NCBI GenBank assembly: GCA_026120035.1
Contig: JALRME010000030.1
Span: 124,001 to 188,000, forward strand
DNA: 64,000 bases
Direction of reading: 5' to 3'
DNA from: Coleophoma eucalyptorum
Lineage: Eukaryota > Ascomycota > Leotiomycetes > Helotiales > Dermateaceae
Numbering within the stretch: the stretch's first letter is position 1; every line of letters starts with the position of its first letter. Positions 43,566-55,340 of this stretch are shown here, one piece after another. A program made the position numbers and the translations under genes. The notes under the pieces were generated by a model. That model saw only the letters and a program-made list of their open reading frames with translations, was not told the DNA's origin and searched no databases.

Positions 43566-43579
43566 CCCCCCCCCCCCCC
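43566..43579 (+). repeat. Homopolymer C run
   Basis: About 14 C in a row inside the AT-rich gene-poor region. Its exact length is uncertain because such runs are error-prone. Confidence 0.8.
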
Positions 43580-44445
43580 ATAATTTTCCATCGTAGTAGG
43601 CCCTAGCAAGCGCGTCCTTGCAGACGAGAAAGCGTTCTTGGTCGCCGCGTGCGTCGTGGGTATTGAAACACGAAAATTAAGCGAGCGAGACATGTTTTGA
43701 GGTGAGACTAAGGAGGATAGGTTAGAAAGGGTGGGTGGAAATCGAAAGGGAGCGTTTCAGCCTATTAAAAAAAATCTTATCAAGGGAGGAAACTCGGTAG
43801 GAGTTGAAAGATTAGATCTGTTGTCTATATATATATAGATATACATATGTATATGAACAATAACCTCCAAGTATATAGTTCTAAGTTACAACTTTTCCAA
43901 GTCCTGTACCGAGAACAGACGAGCTTCTTGCTCATACCTTCTGTTTCAAACTACTTCAGAGGTAAGTAAACTTAGTCATCCTTGACACTGTTACCAGATA
44001 TATTTCTGTTATTGAAAGCTTTCGCTACACCCCAGCCTTTCTCTACGGCATAACAAACAAACCATGAGCTCTATTCGAAACTAGCATGGCATTCACAAAG
44101 GTAGCCTGGGATCTAATTAACAGGAAGATTAAAGTCCCCAGGTATGCAAGTCCAGGTAGTAAGGTTTGGTATGGTCTTGTTCATACTCCATACAGCTTAA
44201 GTGCCTAAGATGATGTTGAACACACAGGGTAATTTGGATACTCAAATAAATTTCGACATTTAAACCCGAAATAGTAATCCAATACAGCGCTTGCCTTGCC
44301 GTCAAAGTAACCACCTAAAAGGCCATCTATTTCACAGACCAAACCGCTCCCGCAATGCTACCACTGATAATGTATCAACGTACAACAAACAAGCCAGGAT
44401 ATCACAACTCAAGAATCAATCAACATCCTCCAGAACGGACGCTGA

Positions 44446-46844
44446 TTATCCCCAGCCCATCAACACCTGTTTCTTCCCCTTATTTCCCTTCTTTTTTCCA
44501 TTGCTTTGTCCACTACTTTCTTCGTTCTCACTTGCTTGCGCGCTCGCGCCCGCACTGCCACTGGCACTACCTCCCCAAGCATTCACATTAGGACTAGCAT
44601 GTCCAGCATCTCTTCGTACCATCCGTCCATTGCCGTATCCAAAGATTGTGGTCTGAGGTTTGGCAGCTGGAGGGAGAGCTGGGAAAGCATCTGCGGCTCT
44701 TGAAGCTGATCTTGATGTTGGTGGTGTTGGGCGTGCAGATGAGGTGTTGCTGCTACTTGATGCTGGTGCTACCCAGGGAACGGTTGTGATACGGCCATTG
44801 CCAGGTCGAGATCCTGCTGGTGTGGGCAAACCAGGAAATGGATTACTACTTGAAGAAGCTGAAGCCGAAGCCGAAGCGGAAGAAGAAGCACCAGCGGTGC
44901 CCCATGACCGTGTTTGCGAGACTGAGGATCGTGATGACTGAGCCGTCGATGACTTCAACTTGAGAACGCGAGTTGACTTTGCTGGTGCGGAGGATGTAGA
45001 GGATGACGATGGGGTCGAAGATATAACACGAGCCCAACCTTGTGGTAGTGCATCTGTCAAACCACTTGGTCCAGGCAACGACGGGTAATCTTCGTTGATA
45101 GCTCGCCAGTCATTCCACGCAGTTCGTAACGAGTCCGCCTTTGACTTGTCCTCATATAAATCAGCAACCTCACGAATCAACGTTCCGAGAGCATTAGAAG
45201 AAGTGTCCGAGAACAAGGCGAAGAAGGAATCGATGAGTGCAGCAGCCGTGATTGCATTGCCTCTGTATGAAGATATCGAGTTCCGAAACTGTGAAAGCTT
45301 TGTTTGATCATTCTGAAGAAGCGTACTTGCTCGTTCTATCACCCCTCTGTGTCGCAATTGGCGCGCTTGTTCTTGCGGTGAGAGATCGGCCAGATCCAGG
45401 CCAGCTACAGCAGTTGCCACGGCCTCGGAGTTTGGTGCAGGCCGTGGTACATTTTGCGGTGGTGCAGCAGGTGTCGAAGTTAACTGTCCTCCAAACGTAC
45501 GGGTTGATACTGATTGTGCACTTTGTATCGCCATTTGTCTCTGGAAAGCTTGCTCGTCTCTGCGAAGCGGTTGAGCACTTGACGCGGGTAACGGCTCAGC
45601 ATTAGGATCCCGCCCTCTACCTCGGCCTCTCCCTTCTCTTTGTTCCCGTTGGGAGCCTCCACCTCTCCTTTCTTGCGCATATGAAGTCCTAAGATCAAAT
45701 GCTGCTAGATCCACATTCCTCATATCACGTCGAACGTCTTTCGAAAGCGTACTTCCATGCTTCTCTAATTGATGAGCTTTCAGATCCATCTCAGTCTCGA
45801 AAACAGTAAACCTGTCCTCCAAACACTCCCTCTCTCCACACATGAAATGATCCTTCCGAAAGTGTTGAGCTAGAGTCTCATAATTCTGGTAATACTGTGG
45901 CTGGCCAGACCTTCTATCGCAAATAAAACATCTCTCATGCTTCTCCCGGCAATGCACATAAAGCTCATCATCACCATAAAATCGTTGACCACAGAAACCA
46001 CACAAAGGGTGTCCTTTGAATCCACTCTGGTCAACTGCACCAGGATTATCGTCTCCTTTAGTCATATGCCGTTGCAATTCCTTGTCTGCGAAAAGTTCGT
46101 GCTCGTGTGTAAAGACCTTTTTGTGCCGAGTACATAGATCACACATCTTCTTGTGATGTATAGCTCGAACATGTCGGTGAAGATCTGGCCAACCAAGACA
46201 AGCAACATCGCAGCTGGGGTCTGGACAATTGTATCTCAACAGAAGTAAAGTGTCTTCTACAATCTCATTGTTCTCGTATCGAATACCAATGTTTTCATCC
46301 GTAGTCGTGATGTCAGCTGCAGAGTAGTCTTCATAATGTTTTGTAGCACTATCCGTAAATATGACCATGGGCGCTGCAGTCTTCAAGAGATCAATAAATG
46401 ATATTTCTGAAGGAGAGGAGTACTTACTCTACAATGCGCACAGTCTTTTGTCTTATACAAAGCTCTCATTCTAAGGGCGCAGATATGACAAGTCCGGTGA
46501 TTACAAGGAGCCACGGAATGATGGGAAATGGTAGAAGCACAAATGAAGCAAACATCCGAATCATCATCTTCTTCTTCTGTCTGTGGTTTGGCATCTCCCT
46601 CGGCCTTCTTAGCAAACCTGGCGGAAAGATCTTTCGCGTTCATTGCATTGCTATTGCCATTGCCCTCCATCGTTGTAGCATGTCCTGCAAAGGCTCCTCG
46701 GTTGCCTCCTCGACCACGTCTCGCTCCTCCCTCATTGCCAGGGCCACCGCGACCTCTTCCGCGACTTCTGCCCCTCCCTCTGCCGCCTCGGGGAGCATCG
46801 CCAGGGCCGCTGGGGACGTTTGCTGTTTCTTGAGTGGATGCCAT
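44446..46844 (-). CDS. hel2: RING E3 ubiquitin ligase Hel2 / ZNF598 (ribosome quality control)
   Basis: Exons 46844-46428 and 46380-44446; a 47-nt intron joins CAHCR to TAAPMVIFTD. The product is 783 aa. The N terminus is RGG-rich (GGRGRGRSRGRGRGG). The RING finger uses Cys99, 102, 114, His116, Cys119, 122, 135 and 138. C2H2-like fingers follow: CPDPSCDVACLGWPDLHRHV, CGFCGQRFYGDDELYVHC, CFICDRRSG. The second half is Ser/Pro/Ala-rich, and the tail KGKKQVLMGWG is typical of fungal Hel2 proteins. Hel2 senses collided ribosomes and ubiquitinates small-subunit proteins, starting ribosome-associated quality control. It acts in the cytosol on ribosomes. Length and domain order match the family. Confidence 0.93.
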
Positions 46845-47446
46845 TATCCTTATTGACGTGCTTCTTGTAGCTGTCGTTACTTATGGGGAATCGGAGTTGG
46901 CGAAGAGGTAACCCTCCCTGAGGGCAATTTCTACTATAGCCTTGAATCTGTCCGGAAGTCAAGTACGGTGTTCGCCAGAGGTCGTCGTTGATGTCTCTGG
47001 TGGGGTCCTGCTCGCTTCTGTAGCTCTGGGAAAATGGGAAATTCGTTGTGCACTAGCGGGGCAAGGCTGACAGATCAAGATGTGGCGAGAGGAAGAAACG
47101 AGAAGGCTGACATTTTCGAGTCACCAGTGGAAGAAGAGTCACGCCGGGCATATGTTTAGACCATTACCAAGTATCGTCATGCGATCAGAACACGAGAGTT
47201 TGGAAACTTGGATGTTTGAACTGGAGTGCTACTGCTTTTCCGGGCGCATCAACAACCCGTATTACAAAGCAATATGCAAGCAACGCAGCTCGTCAGTAAT
47301 ACAGGAGACCATAGCCATGGCCAAAGAGCTGCAACCTATGCTCATAATGTAAAATCATCGCTCATAAGATCGGTAAACTCCCCTTCCTTTCCACCCTTTT
47401 GCCCAGTATATGCAGAATTTGTTCCCATAGAACGACGTAGACTATC
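46845..47446. other. Intergenic region, 602 bp
   Basis: This holds the promoter of the hel2-like gene and the 3' flank of the SWIB gene, both on the minus strand. A 90-codon plus-strand ORF at 47080 has no recognisable content. Confidence 0.6.
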
Positions 47447-48457
47447 TCACTCCTCGACATCGTAGAGTTGTTTACCCAGAATCTTGTTCATCGTGAACAT
47501 ATGTACTTTGTCTTGCTTAAAGACTGCTTGCATCCTATTGTCGCAGATGATGTTGCGCTTATCGGATGGGTCTTGGAGATCTCGTTCCTTGATGTATGCC
47601 CATATCTTCTTGACGACTTGTGGACGAGATAGCTGAGCATGGTCAGCACTTTGCAAACCCTTGAATGGGATGAAAACTTACAGTAGGCTCGCCAACCAAT
47701 TCTGCCAAAGGGGCTGAAAGATTGTACAGTTTCTGCGAACATTAGCACCCGGTTCATGCACTTCATGAACCCCATAACTCACATGGAAACCACCCTTCTT
47801 CTCCTTCTCCTTTGGCTCGCCATCGGAATTCAATTCCACATCACTATCATCTGCCTTTACCTTCTTTGCACTCTTCTTTCTCGGCTTCTTCACCGGCTTT
47901 GCTTTTCGCTTCTCTCCACCACGTGTAGGTCTCGCCCTGCTGTTCTCTTGCGCCTGCAACATCGCAGCCAATTCTGCATCGTCCACAGGCTTTGACTTCC
48001 TCTTTTTCTTCGGGGGAGAATCATTAACTTCGGAGTCTTCCGACTTGACAGCTGGCGGCGTAGATCTTGCGCGCTCCTCCTTGACTTCGGCCTTGATATT
48101 TTCGGTCTTGATGTGGCCGTTAACGGGCGGGGAAGCTGCTGGCCCTGCATCGGTGGAAGCTTTGTCGAAGCGCTCCATGATCAGCTCCTTGATCTCTAGC
48201 TGCAGACTACCATTAGTATATAGATTCTATGCGCGGCCTGTGCGGAGCTGAAGTTTGCGTACCTTCTGGTCGGAGAGATCCTTCTCAATCGCATCCTGAA
48301 GACCTTTGCGAATTTGCTTCGCAGAGATGGTAGTCAGATCGCCCTTCGCAATGATGTCGTCAATGATGGCAGAGTACTGCGCCCTCTCTGAAGGTAATAC
48401 TAGAGATGATCAGCCATAACCAACTTGAGAATGCTATGGATAGTATTTACAGGGCAT
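47447..48457 (-). CDS. DEK_C / SWIB domain protein (Uaf30/Tri1-like)
   Basis: Exons 48457-48451, 48399-48263, 48199-47783, 47732-47682 and 47632-47447. The product is 265 aa; phases fit at every join. The first exon carries only seven coding bases (ATG CCC T), so the start is the weakest part. Residues about 5-60 form a DEK_C domain (YSAIIDDIIAKGDLTTISAK). A Lys-rich nuclear segment with KKKRKSKP and KKPRKKSAKKVK follows. The C-terminal SWIB/MDM2 domain (about 187-262) reads KLYNLSAPLAELVGEPT, LSRPQVVKKIWAYIKERDLQ, ending FTMNKILGKQL. Yeast proteins of this layout include Uaf30, a subunit of the RNA polymerase I upstream activating factor, and its paralogue Tri1; I cannot tell which is the closer relative. 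Confidence 0.88.
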
Positions 48458-49310
48458 CTTGCGCACTGCAGCAAGGTGAGAAGCTAGGAGCGCAACTAAT
48501 TCAAGACAATAAAGGGCGTTATATCGAAATTGAGCTCAAAGAGTGAGAGGGTATCGCAGTATGAGGCACTGTCTCGAGATGAAGCCAGCGCGCTTTGTAT
48601 AGTGTCGGTATCGCTCTATGTGAGGATCCGAGAGCAGCAACAAGAGAATGCACGAAGGAGTTTGCAGGTAGTTGGTATCCGCTATTTCATTAGACCATAG
48701 AACTGCAGAGCAACTTATGAAAGAAAGAACGGGATTAGAAGAGCACTCCAACGGCGGCCAGAAAGTTGGGGTAAATAGAAGCTGGGGGTGGTGGTGAACA
48801 AGTGTCGAGCTTCGTTGTTGTTCTGGTTCCCGCTCCCGTTCCCATGATGCGACGGATGTGGCTGAAATGCACACTGTGGCTGGTGATCCCGAGATCTGGC
48901 CCGGGCCTTGGATAGCATTGCCGGAGTAATGGGATCGGGAAGCAGATGCTGGAGATTATGGCCGCAGATCATAAATCTTATTTAATACTTCTGATTTATA
49001 GCCTACCCTGCTTTTATCTGAGAACCACTCACTCTTGATATCTAGAATGGCGGCAGCTTGGGTAAGATGGCCCGAGGGAAAATAAGGTCTTGGTCTGACA
49101 TGGAGGAGAACCGAAGAGCGCATGTCACGAACGGTAAGTGGTGTAATCAAATAAAATAAGAGTCATTAAAAATCATATTGAACTACTAAGAATACATGCT
49201 GATGCGCGTGACGACGTTAATCTTGATCATCACCTGGGGATAACGCCAAGACGAAACTGTCAGCCCAAAATCAAAACGCTTTTGTTCCTCCCGTACCCAG
49301 ATTGCAATAC
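48458..49310. other. Intergenic region, 853 bp
   Basis: This contains the 5' flank of the SWIB gene and the 3' flank of ire1. Short ORFs (64-112 codons) lack any motif. I see no RNA gene. Confidence 0.6.
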
Positions 49311-52300
49311 TCAAAGACCTGCAGGTAGATAGTAGTCCCTGAATCGATCGGTCTCTTCCCACTGAACTTCATAAACAACATTCCAACATGTGATCAGTAG
49401 ATTGGGAAACTTCCTCGTCCAAAAGCTAAGATAGCCATCAGGAAGGGGACCGACGTCCTTCTTCAATTTATCGCTCATGTCCTCGTAATGATTCTTCTTG
49501 TTTCGCAGGGCGCGAAGAAGGTCCAGAAGGCGAGTGCCAGTGTACTTTCGTTGCTTACCCATAGAATCCACAAAGTCTTTGCCCAAAGGCTTGAGAAAGT
49601 CACCTCGACAAATCTCAGGAGCCCATCGCTCAAGTTCCTGCAACGCAGGAGAAGGAGGATCACGGCACTCCTTCTCAAAGTGGTCCGACACATCACAAAG
49701 GAAGTTAAGACGCTTCTTGGCCGACCAGAAGAATGGATGCGCCATGACTTGTCTGGCTTGTGGTCGAAGCTTTGGCTCAGGAGCAAGCATAGAGCCAATG
49801 AGATCTCTAGCTTCAAATGCAAAGTCTCCAAGAACATCAAGCATTCGCAGGTTATATTTGCCCTTGCGAATATTAACCTCACGCATGTAGCGATCGCCGC
49901 AGTCGAAGGGATGAGATCCCTTGGTAAGGACATAGAAGAATACAAGTCCGAGGGAAAAGATATCGATGGCTCTTGTGGCTCGTCGGTTCGGCATCAATTC
50001 TGAACTGACCAAACTGTGGGAACCTGAGTTGCCTTCAGTGCTGGCATCCACCATTGATGAGCCCTGTTGAGCGTCGTCATCTAGAAGGAGTTCCGGGGCG
50101 CGCCAACCAGAGGTACCAGCTGCATGAGCGGTGGTTGCCCGGAAGGATGATTGTTCGCCCTCAAGTTTCTTGCAAAGTCCGAAATCTGAGACCAATAGGC
50201 GCGGTTTGCCATCTTTGCCCATTGAGACAAGAATATTCTGTGGCTTCAAATCACGATGGACAATACGAAGATTATGCAAGTGCTGGAGGCCATTGGTAAT
50301 TTGATAAAGCACGTTAGGCAGATCCCTTTCACCACCTTGGGCGAGATCTCGGTGTAGTTGAGGCTTTTCGATGACGTCTGCTAGTGATGCCGGGCATAAT
50401 TCGAGGGCAATGTATAGGAACCCGGCTGCTTGTTGTTGCGCAAAATATCGGATGACTATTTGATAATTAGTAGAGTGTCATGGACTTGGATGATAAACAT
50501 TTACCGTTCGGGTGGTCGTCACTCTCCCTTAGGAGCTTTGTCTCCTGAGAGGCAATATCAAAAAACTGGATTAACATTCTCTTAACAGCGACTGATCGAC
50601 CGTCGAAGTTGCCTTCGAACACCATTGTTCCGTTGCTTCCAGTGCCAATCAGTTTCTCTGTGTTCACCTCCAGCGCACCAATTCGGATGACAGGCCCAGA
50701 TACTTCTGCGGGATCATGTGAGATGGTATGGATGTCAGGTTCAAGTTTTGTCTGTTGTCCGAGATTCTTGGCATCCCTAACTGCATCCTCAACAGTAGGC
50801 GGTACCTTAGGAGAGCCATCTTGGGAAGGTTCTTGGGATTCGGCCCGCTTTACTCTCCTATGATGCTTAACCCCACCTCGGCGACCTCGGTGGTTCCTTT
50901 TCTTCGGGGTTGGCTCCTCCAAGCTAGCTGGAGCTTCTGCCGCTGGCGGAGCTGTAACCGCAATCTCAGGTGTAGCAGGAGCATCCAGCTTCACAGTGCC
51001 AGCTTCTGCACCTTGCAATGGAACTGGAGCAGCTGCAACCTCAGGCTGCGCAAGAGGAGCATCGATAGGCTTGTCTTCTGGAATGACCGGCAGTTTCCCA
51101 ATTTCTGGCACATGAGCCGCCACCGGCCCTTCCATATGCTTTCTAACATCCTTTTCGAGCATGGCCTTCATCCCGCCAAGTTTCCCGATCCATGTTCGGG
51201 CTTGTCTCTGATTGACAAACAAAAATAGACCAAGTACAATTATAAGCATCGGGTTTTTGATAAATTCAAGGAAGTTCCTGACGATCATCCGTGGAATCTG
51301 TCGAATATAAGATGGAGCATCCATTGTCGGAGTATATTGTTTAACGGTCTGTGTGTCGTTGTCCACATCCTCAGCCGGTGGAGGAGACTGTGGGGGTGAT
51401 ATACTCAAGAGTCGATCAGAACCTTTGCTTTCTCCGGTATCAAGAGAATGTAAACCGACCAAGGCCTCTGACAGTTGTCTCTGGTTGAGACCTTCCCACG
51501 GAGGAGCCTGTCGCCACCAATTATCTTGGTTACATTGCGCTGTTTTCGAGTTCGAGACTGCCAGTGGATATCTTTCACCAGAAAGAGCATACCAGCTTCC
51601 AGCATCTGTATGATTTAAGAAAATCTTGTTCAAACGCATTTTTTCTGAATCCTCATCTTCTGGAATTGGCGCTAAGGGTTGTGGGAGAACGACCAGCTCA
51701 GGATCGTCTTCTTCATTGCCCCAAGGTCTTGCAACGTCGAAGACGCGGACGACTGGGGATGGAAATTTATGTTGGAATAACTGACCAGCTTCTCGGTTAC
51801 TGGTCCGCGCCATATCAAATCCAAGTACTCCTCCGTCATGGCTGCTGTGGACATATTTGCCATCGAGTGTGGAATGATATTGACGGAAGAGATCACTATC
51901 GTAGCTGTTGGGCGTCCATTCCGCAAACTTGAGCTCAGCAATCTTGTGGCCGTCGGCCTTGCTGTGTATGTTGACCCTGTATTCTGTTCTGCCAAGAGTG
52001 ATGATTGCACTTGGACTACAATCACCGTCGGTATCAAGAAGGGCATTGGGTCGAAGACAGCTTTCCTGCTGGTTGACCATTGATCCTGTAGATCCAAACC
52101 ACTTCAAAACATTGCCATTACGGGCATCAATGGTGATGAGCTCCGTCTTCTTCTCGCCAGTGTAAACAATTTGTTCCCGGGACCAGGGAGAAAGTTCTTC
52201 CACAATTCCTTTCATGGTGACGCCGAGGTTGACCAGTCCCGGACTGCTATTGCCGGGGGTGTAGACGTAGAGGCTTCCATCTCTACTTGGCTCAATAATC

Positions 52301-52866
52301 CAAAGGAAGTCGTCGAATTCTTGGTAATCCTCCTCGACGGCCGATCTATTACGTCGATGGTATATCGTCTCAACCATTGGTTGTTCCACCTCTAAAGACC
52401 ATCTCTCCTTGCCGGTCTTCCTATCTCGTGCGTATAGTTTTCCATCGACGGTCGCCAGTAATACAAAATCTTCAACTTCCCAATCCTCCAGACTCCGCGC
52501 ACGGTGCGCTTTAGTTATACCGCCGGTCGGTATGCTTTGGGGTCTGACTGAGGAAGGGGCTCTGACGGCGAATTCTGCCGGAGCCAAAGTTGCGATGGCG
52601 CTCGCATCGGGTTTGATGTGGGTGTTATAATAATTTGCTGAATCTTTGTTGGATACCTTCCTCCGCTCGTGAGTCAGAGGCGTCTCGACGAGCTGCGGCA
52701 ACCGGGTTGCCTCCAGCGTGTGAGATGCATCGGGTTCGGGGCCTTCGAGGGGTGACTGATGGCTGTGTTGTTGTTGTTGCTGCTGCTGAGCATCAACGAG
52801 CCAAGGTACTAGGAGAAGGACCGCAACAAAGATTCGATTGATTGACGGGCCATGCCGCCGCGGCAT
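49311..52866 (-). CDS. ire1: Ire1 unfolded-protein-response sensor (kinase/endoribonuclease)
   Basis: Exons 52866-50505 and 50455-49311; a 50-nt intron (GTAAAT, CTAAT branch, TAG) joins DDHPN to VIRYFAQQQ inside the kinase domain. The product is 1168 aa. A signal peptide (about 1-26) is followed at once by a Gln run. The luminal propeller has LYARDRKTGKERWSLE. A transmembrane helix lies at about 530-552. The kinase domain starts near 720 (LIGTGSNGTMVFEG) with HRDLKPQN, DFG and GWRAPELL. The C-terminal KEN ribonuclease keeps RNKKNHYEDM, including the Arg, Asn and His needed for cleavage. Ire1 senses misfolded protein in the ER lumen and splices HAC1-type mRNA. All catalytic motifs look intact. 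Confidence 0.97.
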
Positions 52867-55340
52867 ATTGTGCTACAACGTTGTTGAAGGGGTTTACATA
52901 GACTTCGCAAAAGCGAGGTCTGCGAGCTTCCGACGGATTCTGAGGTGCACCACGGCGATGGCGGCAACAACAGAAGGAATGGAGAGAAAGCCTTACAACA
53001 AAGAGGAGTAAGGCGAGGTAAGCAGCAGGGAGTGCAAGCACATTGAGGTCCCACGACGAAGCAAGTGGGCGGACGGGTGAATAAATAATATGGAGTGGAG
53101 TAGTGGTGTGCGAAGGGATGGAATGATAGGGAGATGGATGGATGGATGTGGTACGAGGAGGCAGGATTGCTTGGGGTTCGCCTTCGTAACTGAGGGATGG
53201 ATGGAGTTGGGACTTTGTGCGGAGGCCTTCGTTTCACAGCTGACGGATCAGCTTAGGAGTGCAGGAGTTTCCGTACTCCAGCCACACCAACCGCACGACT
53301 GCAGGAGGAGGACGTAGCCCGAAAGGGATGCCTTAGCGATGCTCTAGCGATGCCTTGGCAACACGGCCACAACCGACGAACTAGACCCATTCGATCTATT
53401 TCGGGTGTGTACGGTGGGTTGTGGGTGGTGATCGCCTGTCAATCGTGCCAGTCGTGCCAGTCGTACCGGTTGGGCCTGCTGCTGCTGGTTGTTTGATGTT
53501 TTGTCCGCCCCCAGGGAAAAGTGTGGGGTATTGGGTTTCAAGTACAGCTGATCGAAGCATCCGTCGTCGTCCTGTACCGGATCCAAACATCCTGGCCGGC
53601 AGTGATCTCAACTTCAATCTCGCACTGCGCACTTCACCACTAATCAATTCACTCCATGTACCCATATGTGCACATCTGTACCTACCTTACGGGCGGCGCG
53701 GGGCGAGAATCATCTGCACCACGGCTGGTGTACCTGCTTCACTTTCTCCAACTAAAGGCTCCTTGGTCCGCCACCCACACAACGCCATACCCAAGTAAGG
53801 AGCCGTTGCGCAAGGCCGAATCCCACGTCGGCTGCGTAAGGAGAGTGAAAAGATTTCACCTCCTGGAATGGGCCGTCGAATTCAATTTCACCATGGGTGA
53901 CGTCTTGGGCGGCAGGGTATCTGGAGATGAGCAATCATAAGGGGCTGGTGGCCTGGTCTCCTTTGATTGGCATCGGGAATACCTTATCAACCACCATGGT
54001 TGGAGGGACTCGGTATCCATCCTACTTTAGAGTTCCGAGATGAATCAAATCTTGTCAGTACAGGGCCTGGTAGCACACGACTCTTCTCGCCATGTTGCCA
54101 TATCTCTCTGTGGCTTGGCCCTCCTCCGTCTGGTCAACCTCGCGTATACATTTATCTCAGGAGACACTGCCATATACTCATAATCCTCAAATGAAGAAGC
54201 CGGTGTGCTTTCGCACAAGCCACCTTCAGTCTCTGTAGCGACGAATGCGACGACTGTGGTGGCGCCCGCATTGATCAACGAATACAAATGCTCTGTTACC
54301 TGCAAACTTAACCCTAGGCATTCAACCAGTGCTAGTGATGCTTGGACGGCGTGGTTGAGGACTCGCCCCCGAGCGACAATAGCTTCGGTAAGCAAAACTT
54401 CTCTCCATGGGGTCACGAAGGTTATACTTGCGTGATCAGTGCAGGTGATGTGCACGGCAGGTGTCGTGGGGGTTCGATCTGAGTATCTGTAGCTGAGATA
54501 CTCCCAAAGCAAAGTATCAATATACAACCATGATATCAGGGTAATGAGCCGAAATGAGAAGGATGCTGGGAACACAGTTGGTGATCTTGTTAATGAAGCT
54601 TGAGCAATATGTCTTACTGATGTTCTGTCGTGGGCGCTTCAAGGTGCTTCGTCCATCATCTGTGACAACCCAGACCCGAGGCTTGATCAGATGTCTTGCT
54701 TATTTTCCGACCTATCAGCTTGGAAAACAAGCTGCAGAGCACTGTGCTTGAGGGTTAAGGTCAATCCACGTTCTAGTATTAGGTCTGAACTCTGTGGTCC
54801 TCAACTTAGCGCCGCGAACTTGACAAATACAATTGGACTGAGTGGAGACGAGTTGAAGTAAGACAAAACAAACGGATTTGGAGCGTTGAAAGATTGAAAT
54901 GAAAAACTTTGTCTTGAAGTTTCAATTTGTTTACTTAATTGGCTTCAACAACCATGCCAGCATGCTTAGTAGAATTCTGGGTTTGTAAAGCCAAGCCCAT
55001 TTCTATCCACCAGCACTCCCATGTAGCTGAAATGCCATTTACGACTGGTCGTTATCATGGCTTCTCGTACATGTCATTCTGTAGAGGGGATTTCTCTGAA
55101 ACTTGAGCTCTATTTGTTTTTCCATCAGAGATAAGCGCTTGATCGGGGTTAGTGTAGAAATGCATTATCTTAGGTGCTTACTGCGTAGCCAGTCCCACTA
55201 AGGTAGCCGGTATAAGAGCCTCTCAGCCTTGTGATGGCCCTAACTGCTTGTTTCCATCAAAAGCTCCGAAATACCTGGATCCAAGCTATATCCGTCCTAG
55301 ATAGAGTGAGGTTCCGTTCCATGAGGCAAACAGGTGAATC
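52867..55340. promoter_or_regulatory. Divergent upstream region of ire1 and the HET gene
   Basis: These 2474 bp lie between two divergent start codons. A GATG tract (about 53131-53147) and a CCAGTCGTGCCAGTCGT direct repeat (about 53447-53466) are visible. The longest ORF (54045-54575, minus, 176 codons) has no recognisable domain. I accept no gene here. Confidence 0.5.

Larger units (their letters stand above)
37022..44445. other. Gene-poor region, 7.4 kb
   Basis: No convincing gene was found in this long stretch. The first part (to about 38.5 kb) probably includes the promoter and missing first exon of the TBC gene; it has purine-rich and pyrimidine-rich tracts and a GTTTG repeat. From about 40.7 to 44.3 kb the DNA is AT-rich, with no ORF above about 100 codons on either strand and no recognisable transposase, reverse transcriptase or terminal repeat. 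It could hold long non-coding transcripts, regulatory DNA or decayed sequence. The part next to 44446 is the 3' flank of the hel2-like gene. Confidence 0.55.

Noticed and set aside
47080..47352. 90-codon plus-strand ORF upstream of the hel2-like gene
   Set aside because: No recognisable content; it overlaps the probable hel2 promoter.
54045..54575. 176-codon minus-strand ORF upstream of the HET gene
   Set aside because: It has no recognisable domain, no helpful splice logic and lies in a region with several overlapping ORFs of similar size. It may be real, but nothing in the sequence supports it.
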